This document shows positions 1 through 6,640 of a stretch of 19,906 nt of DNA, in pieces. Every line of letters begins with the position of its first letter. The first letter of the stretch is position 1. Under the pieces are notes generated by a model that worked only from the letters and a program-made list of their open reading frames with translations, did no database searches and was not told the origin of the DNA. A program made the translations under genes and the position numbers. The DNA is from Anaerobacillus sp. Its GTDB lineage: Bacteria; Bacillota; Bacilli; Bacillales_H; Anaerobacillaceae. The DNA is taken from contig SKOL01000700.1 in assembly GCA_007120055.1 (NCBI GenBank), positions 1-19,906 of the forward strand. Direction: 5' to 3'.

Positions 1-179
1 AATTCATAATTCATAATTCACAATTTAAAATTTAGAATTATTGAGAGTAATGCTTCGAAGCATTATTTCCAACGCATGTTTCTAAATTCTTAATTTTAAT
101 TTCAAATCTCGTCTATTCTTTAAAACGACTAAAAACAAATTTATTGTTCTTAATTTTAAATTTTTAATTGAAATTGAAA
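1..179. repeat. AT-rich palindromic repeat (copy R1), cut by the left edge
   Basis: This is the spacer downstream of hemB and holds no gene. It opens with tandem 7-nt units (AATTCAT, AATTCAT, AATTCAC, AATTTAA, AATTTAG), then ATTGAGAG and a perfect 18-bp palindrome TAATGCTTCGAAGCATTA at 48-65. A T-rich inverse arm follows to about 105. Bases 106-179 are again AT-rich and may be a second, decayed arm. The same plan recurs at 2887-2984 and 19115-19228. I see no hairpin with a U-tract that would clearly end the hem operon. Known Bacillus gene order suggests hemL follows beyond the edge. Confidence 0.7.
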
Positions 180-1151
180 TTATTCACTTAACCATTTCGC
201 AACGTCTTTGGCAAAGTATGTGATTATTAAATCAGCGCCGGCGCGTTTCATGCTTGTTAGTTTTTCCATGACGACGGCACGCTCGTCAATCCATCCATTT
301 AAGCTTGCACCTTTTATCATCGAATATTCACCACTTACGTTATAAGCAACTACTGGGTAAGAGAAATTATCTTTTACTTCACGAATGATATCTAAATACG
401 ATAATGCAGGCTTAACAATTAAAAAGTCAGCCCCTTCTAACACATCACTCTCTGCTTCACGAAGTGATTCTAGTCGATTAGCTGGATCCATTTGATACGT
501 TTTACGGTCTCCAAATGAAGGTGCACTATGTGCCGCATCACGGAATGGTCCGTAAAATGCTGATGAATATTTAACCGCATAAGACATGATCGGAATATCT
601 GTAAAACCAGCTTCATCTAGTCCTTGACGAATTGCCGCCACAAATCCATCCATCATGTTTGAAGGAGCAATAATATCTGCCCCCGCCTTTGCTTGCGATA
701 CCGCAGTTTTTGCTAATAAATCTAAAGTAGGGTCATTTAAAATGATTCCATCTTCGATCACACCACAATGCCCATGGTCAGTAAATTGACACAAGCACGT
801 ATCGGCAATGACTACTAATTCATTATTGACCGCTTTAATTTTTTTGATTGCTTGTTGAACAATTCCGTTTTCACAATAAGCACTTGTCCCAACATCATCT
901 TTATCCTTAGGTACACCAAAAACGATGACAGAGACAATTCCTAAATCTGTAACCGTTTTAATTTCTTCTTCTAATAAGTCTAAAGAGATTTGAAAAACTC
1001 CTGGCATTGAAGGAACTTCACTTTTAATATTTTCGCCTTCTTTTACGAAAATAGGATAAATAAGATCTTCTTTGTGTAATACCGTTTCTCTTACCATTGA
1101 GCGTAATTTAGCAGTATTACGTAAACGACGGTGTCTTTTAAATTCCAACAT
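180..1151 (-). CDS. hemB: delta-aminolevulinic acid dehydratase (porphobilinogen synthase)
   Basis: The enzyme condenses two 5-aminolevulinate molecules to porphobilinogen, the first common step of tetrapyrrole synthesis, in the cytoplasm. The 323-aa length matches Bacillus HemB (about 324). Visible landmarks are the zinc cysteines C119, C121 and C129 in [14 protein letters not shown], and the active-site lysines K194 (in [15 protein letters not shown]) and K247 (in [12 protein letters not shown]), the latter expected to form the Schiff base. The ATG reading MLEFKRH is preceded by AGGAGG lying inside the end of hemD. An ATG four bases upstream is out of frame. It is the last hem gene in the window, 4 nt after the hemD stop, so it is surely cotranscribed and probably translationally coupled. 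Nothing essential is missing. Confidence 0.98.
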   Translation of the reverse strand: MLEFKRHRRLRNTAKLRSMVRETVLHKEDLIYPIFVKEGENIKSEVPSMPGVFQISLDLLEEEIKTVTDLGIVSVIVFGVPKDKDDVGTSAYCENGIVQQAIKKIKAVNNELVVIADTCLCQFTDHGHCGVIEDGIILNDPTLDLLAKTAVSQAKAGADIIAPSNMMDGFVAAIRQGLDEAGFTDIPIMSYAVKYSSAFYGPFRDAAHSAPSFGDRKTYQMDPANRLESLREAESDVLEGADFLIVKPALSYLDIIREVKDNFSYPVVAYNVSGEYSMIKGASLNGWIDERAVVMEKLTSMKRAGADLIITYFAKDVAKWLSE

Positions 1152-1155
1152 TCAT

Positions 1156-1932
1156 TTATTCCTCCTTTAGCTTGTCCGCGATACTCCGAAGCATATCGTC
1201 AATCGTATAATTTTCCGGCTCGGTATGTACGGGTAACTCGTGTTTTAACATAGTTTCTGTAGTAATTGGACCAATTGAGGCAAACATAATTTTTCCTATA
1301 TAGTTTCTCCAATTAGTTCCTTCTAGTAATTGAACAAAATTATCAACCGTTGATGAACTCGTAAAAGTAACTATATCAATTTTTTCATATTTAATGAAAT
1401 TATATAACTGCTCTTTTGAGTTTTTTTCTACGACTGTTTCATACACATCTAGATCGGTGACATCAATATTTTGGTTGCGCAATCCTTCCGGGATCACATT
1501 TCTAGCTAAATTACCTCTTGGAATTAAAACTTTCTCACCCTTTTTAACAACTTTAAGTAAGCTTTCTAGTAAGCTTTCGGCAACATAGTATTCTGGAATG
1601 AGATCAGCTTTTATTTCATAGCTAGTTAATACTTCTTCGGTCTTTTTCCCAACAACTGCTATTTTACATGAAGAAGGTAATACGATGCTACCATTTAAGT
1701 TACTTAATTCTTGAAAAAAAAAGTCTATACCGTTTTTACTCGTAAAGACTAACCAATCATATGTATGTAATGATGAAAGAACGTAGTTAATCGCTGTTTT
1801 ATCGGATATTTCTTTACAAGTGATTAACGGCATTTCTATAGGAATACCACCAAGTTCCTTTATTTTTAATGAGAGAGCAGAGGCTTGTGCCTTTGCCCTC
1901 GTCACTAAAATTCGTTTTCCGTGAAGATCCAT
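1156..1932 (-). CDS. hemD: uroporphyrinogen-III synthase
   Basis: This enzyme cyclises hydroxymethylbilane to uroporphyrinogen III with inversion of ring D. The 258-aa protein has the expected two alternating Rossmann-like lobes. It starts GKRILVTRAKAQASAL (typical N-terminal HemD strand with R and A residues), contains YDWLVFTSKNGIDFFF near residue 60-75 and VTFTSSSTVDNFVQLL near residue 190-205, and ends with the conserved ASIGPITTETM stretch. HemD family sequences diverge strongly, so the position between hemC and hemB is an important part of the call. Its ATG overlaps the hemC TAA by one base (TAATG), which points to translational coupling. B. subtilis HemD is about 262 aa. Confidence 0.95.
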   Translation of the reverse strand: MDLHGKRILVTRAKAQASALSLKIKELGGIPIEMPLITCKEISDKTAINYVLSSLHTYDWLVFTSKNGIDFFFQELSNLNGSIVLPSSCKIAVVGKKTEEVLTSYEIKADLIPEYYVAESLLESLLKVVKKGEKVLIPRGNLARNVIPEGLRNQNIDVTDLDVYETVVEKNSKEQLYNFIKYEKIDIVTFTSSSTVDNFVQLLEGTNWRNYIGKIMFASIGPITTETMLKHELPVHTEPENYTIDDMLRSIADKLKEE

Positions 1933-2864
1933 TATTTTTCTAAGTCTTCTTTCACAGCATCTAAAATTTCCTTAGCACCCTTTTCAAGTAACTTTACAGC
2001 TAACTCTTCACCTAAGCTTTGTGCATCTTCTCCTACCAATGTTTCATGTAAAATCGTTTTACCATCTGGTGAGCCAACAAGACCAACTAAAACGATTTCT
2101 CCATTTTCTTTTAACTCAGCGTAACCTGCAATTGGCACTTGACAACCACCTTCAATTTTGTGTAAGAAGGCGCGCTCTGCTGTTACACAACGCTTTGTAA
2201 CTTCGTCCGTAAGTTTTGAAAGGAGCTCATTTAGTTCAGCGTCATCAGAACGACATTCAATCCCTAATGCCCCTTGCCCTACTGCAGGAACACATAAATC
2301 TGATGCTAAATATTCAGTAACAACTTCAGAACTCCAGCCTACACGCTCTAGTCCTGCTGCAGCAAGAATAATCGCATCAAATTCGCCATCTCTACATTTT
2401 TGAAGTCTCGTATCGATATTCCCACGGATCCATTTAACTTCTAAATCTGGGCGTTTGGCTAAAACTTGAGCTGAACGTCTTAAACTACTCGTACCAATAA
2501 CCGAACCTGCTTCTAATTCCATTAATCCTTTACCGTTATTAGAAATAAAGGCATCACGAGGATCTACACGTTTTGGTACACAACCAATCGTTAATCCGTC
2601 TTGAAGTACAGCAGGCATATCTTTCATACTATGAACCGCCATATCTATTTCTTTATTTAACATTGCTTGCTCAATTTCTTTTACGAATAAACCTTTTCCG
2701 CCAACTTTCGATAGCGTTACGTTTAAAATCTGATCACCTTTAGTAACAATTTTCTTCACTTCAAATTCAAATGGGCCACCAAATTTCTTTAATTGTTCAA
2801 TCACCCAATTTGTTTGAGTTAGTGCTAAATTACTTTTTCTAGAACCTACGATAATTTTTCTCAT
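1932..2864 (-). CDS. hemC: porphobilinogen deaminase (hydroxymethylbilane synthase)
   Basis: The enzyme polymerises four porphobilinogen units into hydroxymethylbilane on a covalently bound dipyrromethane cofactor. From the chosen start the protein has 310 aa. It opens with [17 protein letters not shown] and has the catalytic aspartate D82 in HSMKDMP. Arginine-rich substrate-binding stretches ([20 protein letters not shown]) follow, then the cofactor cysteine C241 in [11 protein letters not shown]. The frame stays open 29 codons further upstream. That extension is read out of the AT-rich repeat and has no family counterpart, while the ATG at 2864 is preceded by GGGGGT at good spacing, so I use 2864. 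It lies third in hemA-X-C-D-B and overlaps hemD by one base. Confidence 0.97.
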   Translation of the reverse strand: MRKIIVGSRKSNLALTQTNWVIEQLKKFGGPFEFEVKKIVTKGDQILNVTLSKVGGKGLFVKEIEQAMLNKEIDMAVHSMKDMPAVLQDGLTIGCVPKRVDPRDAFISNNGKGLMELEAGSVIGTSSLRRSAQVLAKRPDLEVKWIRGNIDTRLQKCRDGEFDAIILAAAGLERVGWSSEVVTEYLASDLCVPAVGQGALGIECRSDDAELNELLSKLTDEVTKRCVTAERAFLHKIEGGCQVPIAGYAELKENGEIVLVGLVGSPDGKTILHETLVGEDAQSLGEELAVKLLEKGAKEILDAVKEDLEK

Positions 2865-2886
2865 TGTAAACCCCCGTGTTTTTTGT

Positions 2887-2984
2887 AATTTACAATTTAA
2901 AATGTAAAATTTAAAATTATTGAGGGTAACGCTTCGTAGCATTACAAACAATAATTCTAAATTATAAATTCTACATTCTAAATT
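2887..2984. repeat. Complete 98-bp palindromic repeat (copy R2) between hemX and hemC
   Basis: This is the best-preserved copy of the dispersed family. The left arm reads as 7-nt units AATTTAC, AATTTAA, AATGTAA, AATTTAA, then AATTATTGAGGGTAACGCT. The right arm, read on the other strand, gives AATTTAG, AATGTAG, AATTTAT, AATTTAG, then AATTATTGTTTGTAATGCT. The two arms therefore nearly mirror each other, and the whole element could fold as one long hairpin with a GCTTCG(T/A)AGC centre. It starts a few bases after the hemX stop and ends upstream of the hemC ribosome binding site, so it lies inside the polycistronic mRNA. Confidence 0.85.
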
Positions 2985-2987
2985 AAA

Positions 2988-3806
2988 CTAGTTCCATAAA
3001 TGAAATGTTGAAAGTGCATTTGGTAAAAAATAATTAATTAGAATTAGTAGAAACCCGGCAATATTTAATAATACTAACGAATAACCACGTATCTCTTTAA
3101 CAACTCTTTTGTATAAATAAAACCCATATACTACTAAAACGATTATGGACAGAACAATTTTAATATCAAACCAAGGTACATACCCTAATGACAACGCTGC
3201 CCAAATAAATCCTAGAATTAGCCCCATTAACAAGAGTGGAAAGCCAAGCATAGTGAACATAAAAGCTAGATGCTCAGACTTCGATAAGTCGCCAAACCGA
3301 AACAGTCGTTTCCCAAATTTCTTTTTCTTTAACATTTGGTGCTGGTAATAATACATAATCGAAAATATAAACGCGAATGTAAATGCTCCATAGGATAATA
3401 ATATGAGAGTCACATGAATAAATAAAAGTTCAAAAATTAGTAACTCTTGCAATGCTGGAGGAATGTCTCCTGATGGTGTAAAGATACTAAAAGTCATAAT
3501 TGCAAAGCCGAAAATATTCGTAAAAAATACAAAGAGATCTACTTTAAAAAACCAATTGATGACTAAAGATACACTTACAATAATCCAAGCGAAGAAGAAC
3601 AACCCTTCAAAAGAAGTCACTACAGGAAAACGATTAAATTCGAACATTCTAAGTATAAAAAAAACAGATTGAAGAACCCAAACAATAGAAAGCAACCAGA
3701 AGGAAATACGATTAACCTTCTGGTTGTTGTGTAAGAAATCAATAAAATAACCTAACACACTTAAACAATAAAAAATTATTGTTGTTATATATACTACATT
3801 TAACAT
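2988..3806 (-). CDS. hemX: HemX, integral membrane protein of the CcsA/HemX family, modulator of HemA level
   Basis: B. subtilis HemX is a membrane protein that lowers the cellular amount of HemA; how it does so is not settled. This 272-aa protein is very hydrophobic, with about eight membrane segments (roughly residues 3-24, 36-53, 66-86, 93-109, 128-150, 188-212, 219-237, 244-262). A basic loop, KKKKFGKRLFRFGD, sits between the fifth and sixth. Its layout is like the cytochrome c assembly protein CcsA, but I do not see the tryptophan-rich WWD haem motif. The frame can be opened two codons earlier at a TTG. The ATG at 3806 lies 8 nt after GAGGAG and is preferred. It follows hemA by 16 nt. 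The AGGAG of its Shine-Dalgarno can pair with CTCCT at the end of hemA. Confidence 0.93.
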   Translation of the reverse strand: MLNVVYITTIIFYCLSVLGYFIDFLHNNQKVNRISFWLLSIVWVLQSVFFILRMFEFNRFPVVTSFEGLFFFAWIIVSVSLVINWFFKVDLFVFFTNIFGFAIMTFSIFTPSGDIPPALQELLIFELLFIHVTLILLSYGAFTFAFIFSIMYYYQHQMLKKKKFGKRLFRFGDLSKSEHLAFMFTMLGFPLLLMGLILGFIWAALSLGYVPWFDIKIVLSIIVLVVYGFYLYKRVVKEIRGYSLVLLNIAGFLLILINYFLPNALSTFHLWN

Positions 3807-3822
3807 CGTCAAAACTCCTCTC

Positions 3823-5196
3823 TTAGGAGCGAACTACAGCATCTTTAGCTAAAGTAACTGCTTTACTTGCTTTTTCTTTCACCTTTTCTTTCCCTTTAAT
3901 TTGGCTACAGGCCTCTTTTTCCTCTACAGCTTCATTTTCAAGGGCAAATATTCTTGTAAACAATTCTAGTGTTTCTTCAGAATTAGGCTCTGCTGCAATT
4001 TCTTTGGCAGCAATAATTGGATCACGTAAAAGTTGATTTACGATACTTTTCATATGCTTACTTAAAACTTTCTTTTCACGATCTGAAAGATTAGGTAGTT
4101 TTCGTTCAAGACTAGCCATTGTTTCTTCCTGAACAGTAAGTGCCTTTGAACGTAATGAAGAAATGATTGGAACCACTCCTAACGTATTTAACCAACTTTT
4201 GAATTCAGCCATTTCATGGTCAATCATGATTTCAATTTTTTCTGCTTCACGCTTACGCTCATCAAGGTTAGCAGCTACAATTCCTTCTAAATCATCGATA
4301 TCATATAAATATACACTTTCTAAATCAGTTAAGGCCGGGTCAATATCACGTGGTACGGCGATATCAACCATAAATAGCGGACGCCCTTTACGTTTTTTAA
4401 TAATTGAAGCAACCATATCTTTTGTGACAACGTAGTCTTTGGCACCAGTAGAACTTATTAAAATGTCTGCATCAACTAAAGCCTCTGTCAATTCATTTAA
4501 CGGTCTAGCATTTCCTAAAAACTTATCTGCAAGCTCAATCGCTTTTGACATCGTTCGATTAATTACTGTTACCTTTCCGACACCGTTGGCATGAAGGTGT
4601 TTACCGGTAAGCTCACTCATTTTACCTGCACCAAAAATAAGGACGTGCTTATTTCTGAAATCCCCAAAAATTTTCTTACCAAGTTCAACGGCAGCATAAC
4701 TAACAGACACCGCATTTTCCCCGATGGATGTTTCAGAGTGCGCGCGTTTTGCAAGTGTAACAGCTTGCTTAAACAATTGATTAAAAACCGTCCCAGTCGT
4801 CTTTTGTTCTTGTGCAAATAAGAAACTATCTTTAATTTGACCTAAAATTTGTGTTTCACCGACGACCATTGAATTTAAACCACAAGTAACTCTTAATAAG
4901 TGTTCAATCGCACGATCATTTTCATATATATCTAAACACTCAGCAAAATCATCAATAGGAAGGTCAAACCATTCCGACAAAAACATTTTCATATAGTATT
5001 TACCAGTGTGTAACTGATCTACGACAGCATATATTTCTGTACGGTTACAAGTAGAAACAATTACACCTTCTAAGATGCTTTTCGTATTTATGAGCTGCTG
5101 TATCGCACAAGTTAGTTCTTCCCCTTGGAAAGTGAACTTTTCACGAATTTCAACAGGCGTTGATTTATAATTTAAACTAGTAACTAGGATGTGCAC
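3823..5196 (-). CDS. hemA: glutamyl-tRNA reductase
   Basis: HemA reduces glutamyl-tRNA(Glu) with NADPH to glutamate-1-semialdehyde, the committed and regulated step of C5-pathway haem synthesis. The N-terminal catalytic domain carries C50 in [11 protein letters not shown], the thioester nucleophile. [13 protein letters not shown] follows at residues 110-122, and an NADPH Rossmann fold begins at [11 protein letters not shown] (residues 185-195). A helical dimerisation domain runs from about 305 to 425. The tail 427-457 is Lys/Ala/Glu-rich and looks disordered; such tails vary between species. The start is GTG (GTG CAC ATC), 8 nt after GGGGGTGA. No in-frame ATG fits better. It heads hemA-X-C-D-B, with a promoter, a PerR-like box and in-phase repeats upstream. 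Confidence 0.98.
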   Translation of the reverse strand: MHILVTSLNYKSTPVEIREKFTFQGEELTCAIQQLINTKSILEGVIVSTCNRTEIYAVVDQLHTGKYYMKMFLSEWFDLPIDDFAECLDIYENDRAIEHLLRVTCGLNSMVVGETQILGQIKDSFLFAQEQKTTGTVFNQLFKQAVTLAKRAHSETSIGENAVSVSYAAVELGKKIFGDFRNKHVLIFGAGKMSELTGKHLHANGVGKVTVINRTMSKAIELADKFLGNARPLNELTEALVDADILISSTGAKDYVVTKDMVASIIKKRKGRPLFMVDIAVPRDIDPALTDLESVYLYDIDDLEGIVAANLDERKREAEKIEIMIDHEMAEFKSWLNTLGVVPIISSLRSKALTVQEETMASLERKLPNLSDREKKVLSKHMKSIVNQLLRDPIIAAKEIAAEPNSEETLELFTRIFALENEAVEEKEACSQIKGKEKVKEKASKAVTLAKDAVVRS

Positions 5197-5254
5197 GCTT
5201 TAATTCACCCCCAAAAATGGTTTGAAGATCCGCCCATGCGCAAATTCATTATCT

Positions 5255-5269
5255 TAAAAATTATTATAA
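5255..5269 (-). promoter_or_regulatory. PerR-like operator on the hemA -10
   Basis: Read in the hemA direction this is TTATAATAATTTTTA. It matches the Bacillus PerR/Fur-family 7-1-7 consensus TTATAATNATTATAA at 12 of 14 defined positions. In B. subtilis the hemA operon is known to be PerR-repressed, which makes this plausible. The caution is that half of the match is the -10 hexamer TATAAT itself in an AT-rich setting. Confidence 0.5.
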
Positions 5270-5290
5270 CATGGCAACAGCCTGTCCCAA
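5263..5290 (-). promoter_or_regulatory. hemA operon promoter (sigma-A type, extended -10)
   Basis: On the minus strand a perfect TATAAT (5268-5263) is preceded by TGT, an extended -10. The -35 TTGGGA (5290-5285) lies 16 bp upstream. Transcription would start near 5256, giving a leader of about 60 nt to the GTG of hemA. The -35 is weak (4 of 6), which fits a promoter that depends on the extended -10 or on an activator. Confidence 0.6.
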
Positions 5291-5298
5291 AAAAATAT

Positions 5299-5326
5299 TG
5301 TGAACATAGAGTGAAAAGACTGTGAA
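5299..5326 (-). promoter_or_regulatory. Three in-phase TTCAC(A/T) repeats upstream of hemA -35
   Basis: In the hemA direction the sequence reads TTCACA-N5-TTCACT-N5-TTCACA: an exact 11-bp period over three units, ending 8 bp before the hemA -35. This spacing and motif match what is known of binding sites for OmpR-family response regulators of Bacillus (PhoP boxes TTHACA with about 5-bp spacers). On the opposite strand the units read TGTGAA, which resembles ResD sites. Assignment to either regulator is inference. Confidence 0.45.
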
Positions 5327-5416
5327 AAATCGATATAAATAAATTAATTTTCATTTAAATTGCGAAGAGAGTTATATAGTAGCATCTCGTACTAATGTTA
5401 CTTTCATTCATCTATT

Positions 5417-5444
5417 TTAACATGAATTCGACACAATTTATAAT
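5417..5444 (+). promoter_or_regulatory. Candidate sigma-A promoter for the divergent membrane-protein gene
   Basis: TTAACA (5417-5422, 5 of 6) and a perfect TATAAT (5439-5444) are separated by 16 bp on the plus strand. A transcript would start near 5451 and run through the palindrome at 5477-5588 before reaching the gene at 5685. That gives a structured leader of about 235 nt. No competing promoter of equal quality lies closer to the gene. Confidence 0.5.
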
Positions 5445-5476
5445 AAAAGATTTGTTCTCCAGTCCAATGAATTTAA

Positions 5477-5588
5477 TGAATTTCATAATTCGCTATTTTC
5501 GCCACTAAGATCAATATATAGTTGCGTTAAAACATTCGCAAACTATATATTGCGTGATGTGGCTCGTGTTTGGTAATTATGAAATTCA
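5477..5588. repeat. 112-bp nested palindrome in the hemA / membrane-gene spacer
   Basis: The outer arms TGAATTTCATAATT (5477-5490) and AATTATGAAATTCA (5575-5588) are a perfect 14-bp inverted repeat. The inner arms CAATATATAGTT (5512-5523) and AACTATATATTG (5541-5552) are a perfect 12-bp inverted repeat, extended by GCG/CGC. Between them GCCAC (5501-5505) mirrors GTGGC (5559-5563), and the gaps on the two sides differ by about one base. It thus looks like one decayed palindrome of MITE-like size. There is no U-tract on either side, so a terminator role is unlikely. Confidence 0.75.
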
Positions 5589-5684
5589 CTCAATTAATAA
5601 AAAAACTTAGTAAAACTGTTGTCAAATCACTTTGATTATGGTTTGATTTTAGGAAAAGAAAACATTTATTTCGAGGTGATGAGC

Positions 5685-6161
5685 ATGAAACGACAAGGAA
5701 TTTTTCCTGGTGTTTTATTAATAGGTGTCGGGTTAATCTTTCTTTTGCAAAACTATAACATTCCTTATATAAATAATATATTTACTTGGCCTTCTATTTT
5801 ACTAATTATCGGTTTAGCATTTTTGTTCCAAGCCTACATAGGAAAAGATTATCATTCTATTTTCACTGGAGTATTATTAGTAGGATTAGGCATTCATTTT
5901 CACGGTCTTCAACTTTTCGCCTCTTGGCCAACTCATTGGGCGATGTTCACTATGATTATTGGATTCGCATTTCTTTTTCGCTACAGTAAGACGAAAAAAG
6001 ATGGGCTTATTCCCGGAATCATATTATTGCTTATATCTTTAATCGCTTTTTTCTACAATGGGTTTATAGACCTATTCGGCTCATTTTATTCGTACGTTGA
6101 TAGCTTTTGGCCGATCGCACTCATCATTGCCGGTGTATATTTACTATTTTTTAAAAAATAA
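5685..6161 (+). CDS. Small membrane protein of three LiaI/LiaF-like repeats (position of ysxD)
   Basis: A 158-aa, nearly all-hydrophobic protein with about six membrane segments (residues 7-23, 35-51, 58-75, 85-100, 107-124, 139-156). It is built from three repeats at about 5-48, 58-98 and 107-156. Each opens with (G/S)-(I/L)-(F/I)-(P/T)-G followed by aliphatic residues, and each ends with a WP-containing segment and (F/Y)LLF or AFLF. This pattern is that of the LiaI/LiaF transmembrane domain (DUF5668 type); the soluble C-terminal half of LiaF is absent. The ATG at 5685 follows GAGGTGAT at about 6 nt. A TTG at 5619 in the same frame has no such support. It is divergent from hemA, has its own promoter and terminator, and occupies the place of B. 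subtilis ysxD. The function is unknown; a role in envelope stress sensing would be pure analogy. Confidence 0.85.
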   Translation: MKRQGIFPGVLLIGVGLIFLLQNYNIPYINNIFTWPSILLIIGLAFLFQAYIGKDYHSIFTGVLLVGLGIHFHGLQLFASWPTHWAMFTMIIGFAFLFRYSKTKKDGLIPGIILLLISLIAFFYNGFIDLFGSFYSYVDSFWPIALIIAGVYLLFFKK

Positions 6162-6204
6162 TTTAGCAACTTTGTACTAGTTAACACGAATCAATCAATT
6201 TATC

Positions 6205-6243
6205 GGGGTAAGAATCAAGCAAAGGTTCTTACTCCATTTTTTT
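6205..6243 (+). terminator. Rho-independent terminator of the LiaI/LiaF-like gene
   Basis: GGGGTAAGAATC (6205-6216) pairs with GGTTCTTACTCC (6224-6235), a 12-bp stem with two G-U pairs and a 7-nt loop. ATTTTTTT follows directly. It lies 43 bp after the stop of the plus-strand gene. Confidence 0.9.
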
Positions 6244-6640
6244 AACACTCTTTGTAATGAGATGTAATACCAATTACAACACATATATTAAATCGGACAT
6301 TGCGAAAAAATCACAAGCGCGACTCAAAACTCAAAACAAAATTCACACCCCTTCTACATCGTTCATCATTTCCTTCACATTAATTCGTATTAAAAAGATA
6401 TAATCTTCTAAAATTCACTTATCTTCACTTAAATTATGTAGGTTTTTCATAGATAAAGTCGGAAAGTTTTTCCAATTCCTTATAGGGATTTTCTTTTTTA
6501 CTAGAGAATTTAACACTTATAGAGAGGCTAAGTTCGCGCTTCGGTGATCTACAATCACGTTGGTATGTACTCAAAATAGTTCCAATATCAATTTTTCTCT
6601 ATTACGTCTTATTTCTTATCTTATTAAAAGGAGTCCTGTT
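6244..6640. other. Gene-free spacer before the lipoprotein gene
   Basis: I see no gene here. It holds a short dyad TGTAAT-N4-ATTACA at 6263-6278, a lone TATAAT at 6399-6404, and two TTCACT units 10 bp apart (6414-6419 and 6424-6429). A TTCACA lies 19 bp before the TATAAT (6374-6379), which is too far for a good promoter. The lipoprotein promoter is probably in this stretch, but I cannot place it with confidence. Confidence 0.5.

Noticed and set aside
1..105. Possible CRISPR array or short satellite
   Set aside because: The repeated unit is only 7 nt, there are no spacers of constant length, and the arrangement is an inverted repeat. No cas gene is near.
2865..2951. A 29-residue N-terminal extension of HemC
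   Set aside because: It is translated out of the AT-rich repeat R2 and has no family counterpart. The ATG at 2864 has a good Shine-Dalgarno and begins the conserved sequence.
4617..4817. Minus-strand open frame inside hemA
   Set aside because: It is an alternative frame of a conserved coding region, with no start signal and no recognisable product.
6374..6404. Promoter TTCACA / TATAAT for the lipoprotein gene
   Set aside because: The spacer is 19 bp, the -35 is weak, and the gene is 237 bp away. The TATAAT could be chance in AT-rich DNA.
6560..6640. Longer lipoprotein product from a TTG at 6560
   Set aside because: It would put 27 polar residues before the lipoprotein signal and has no ribosome binding site, while AAAGGAG fits the ATG at 6641.
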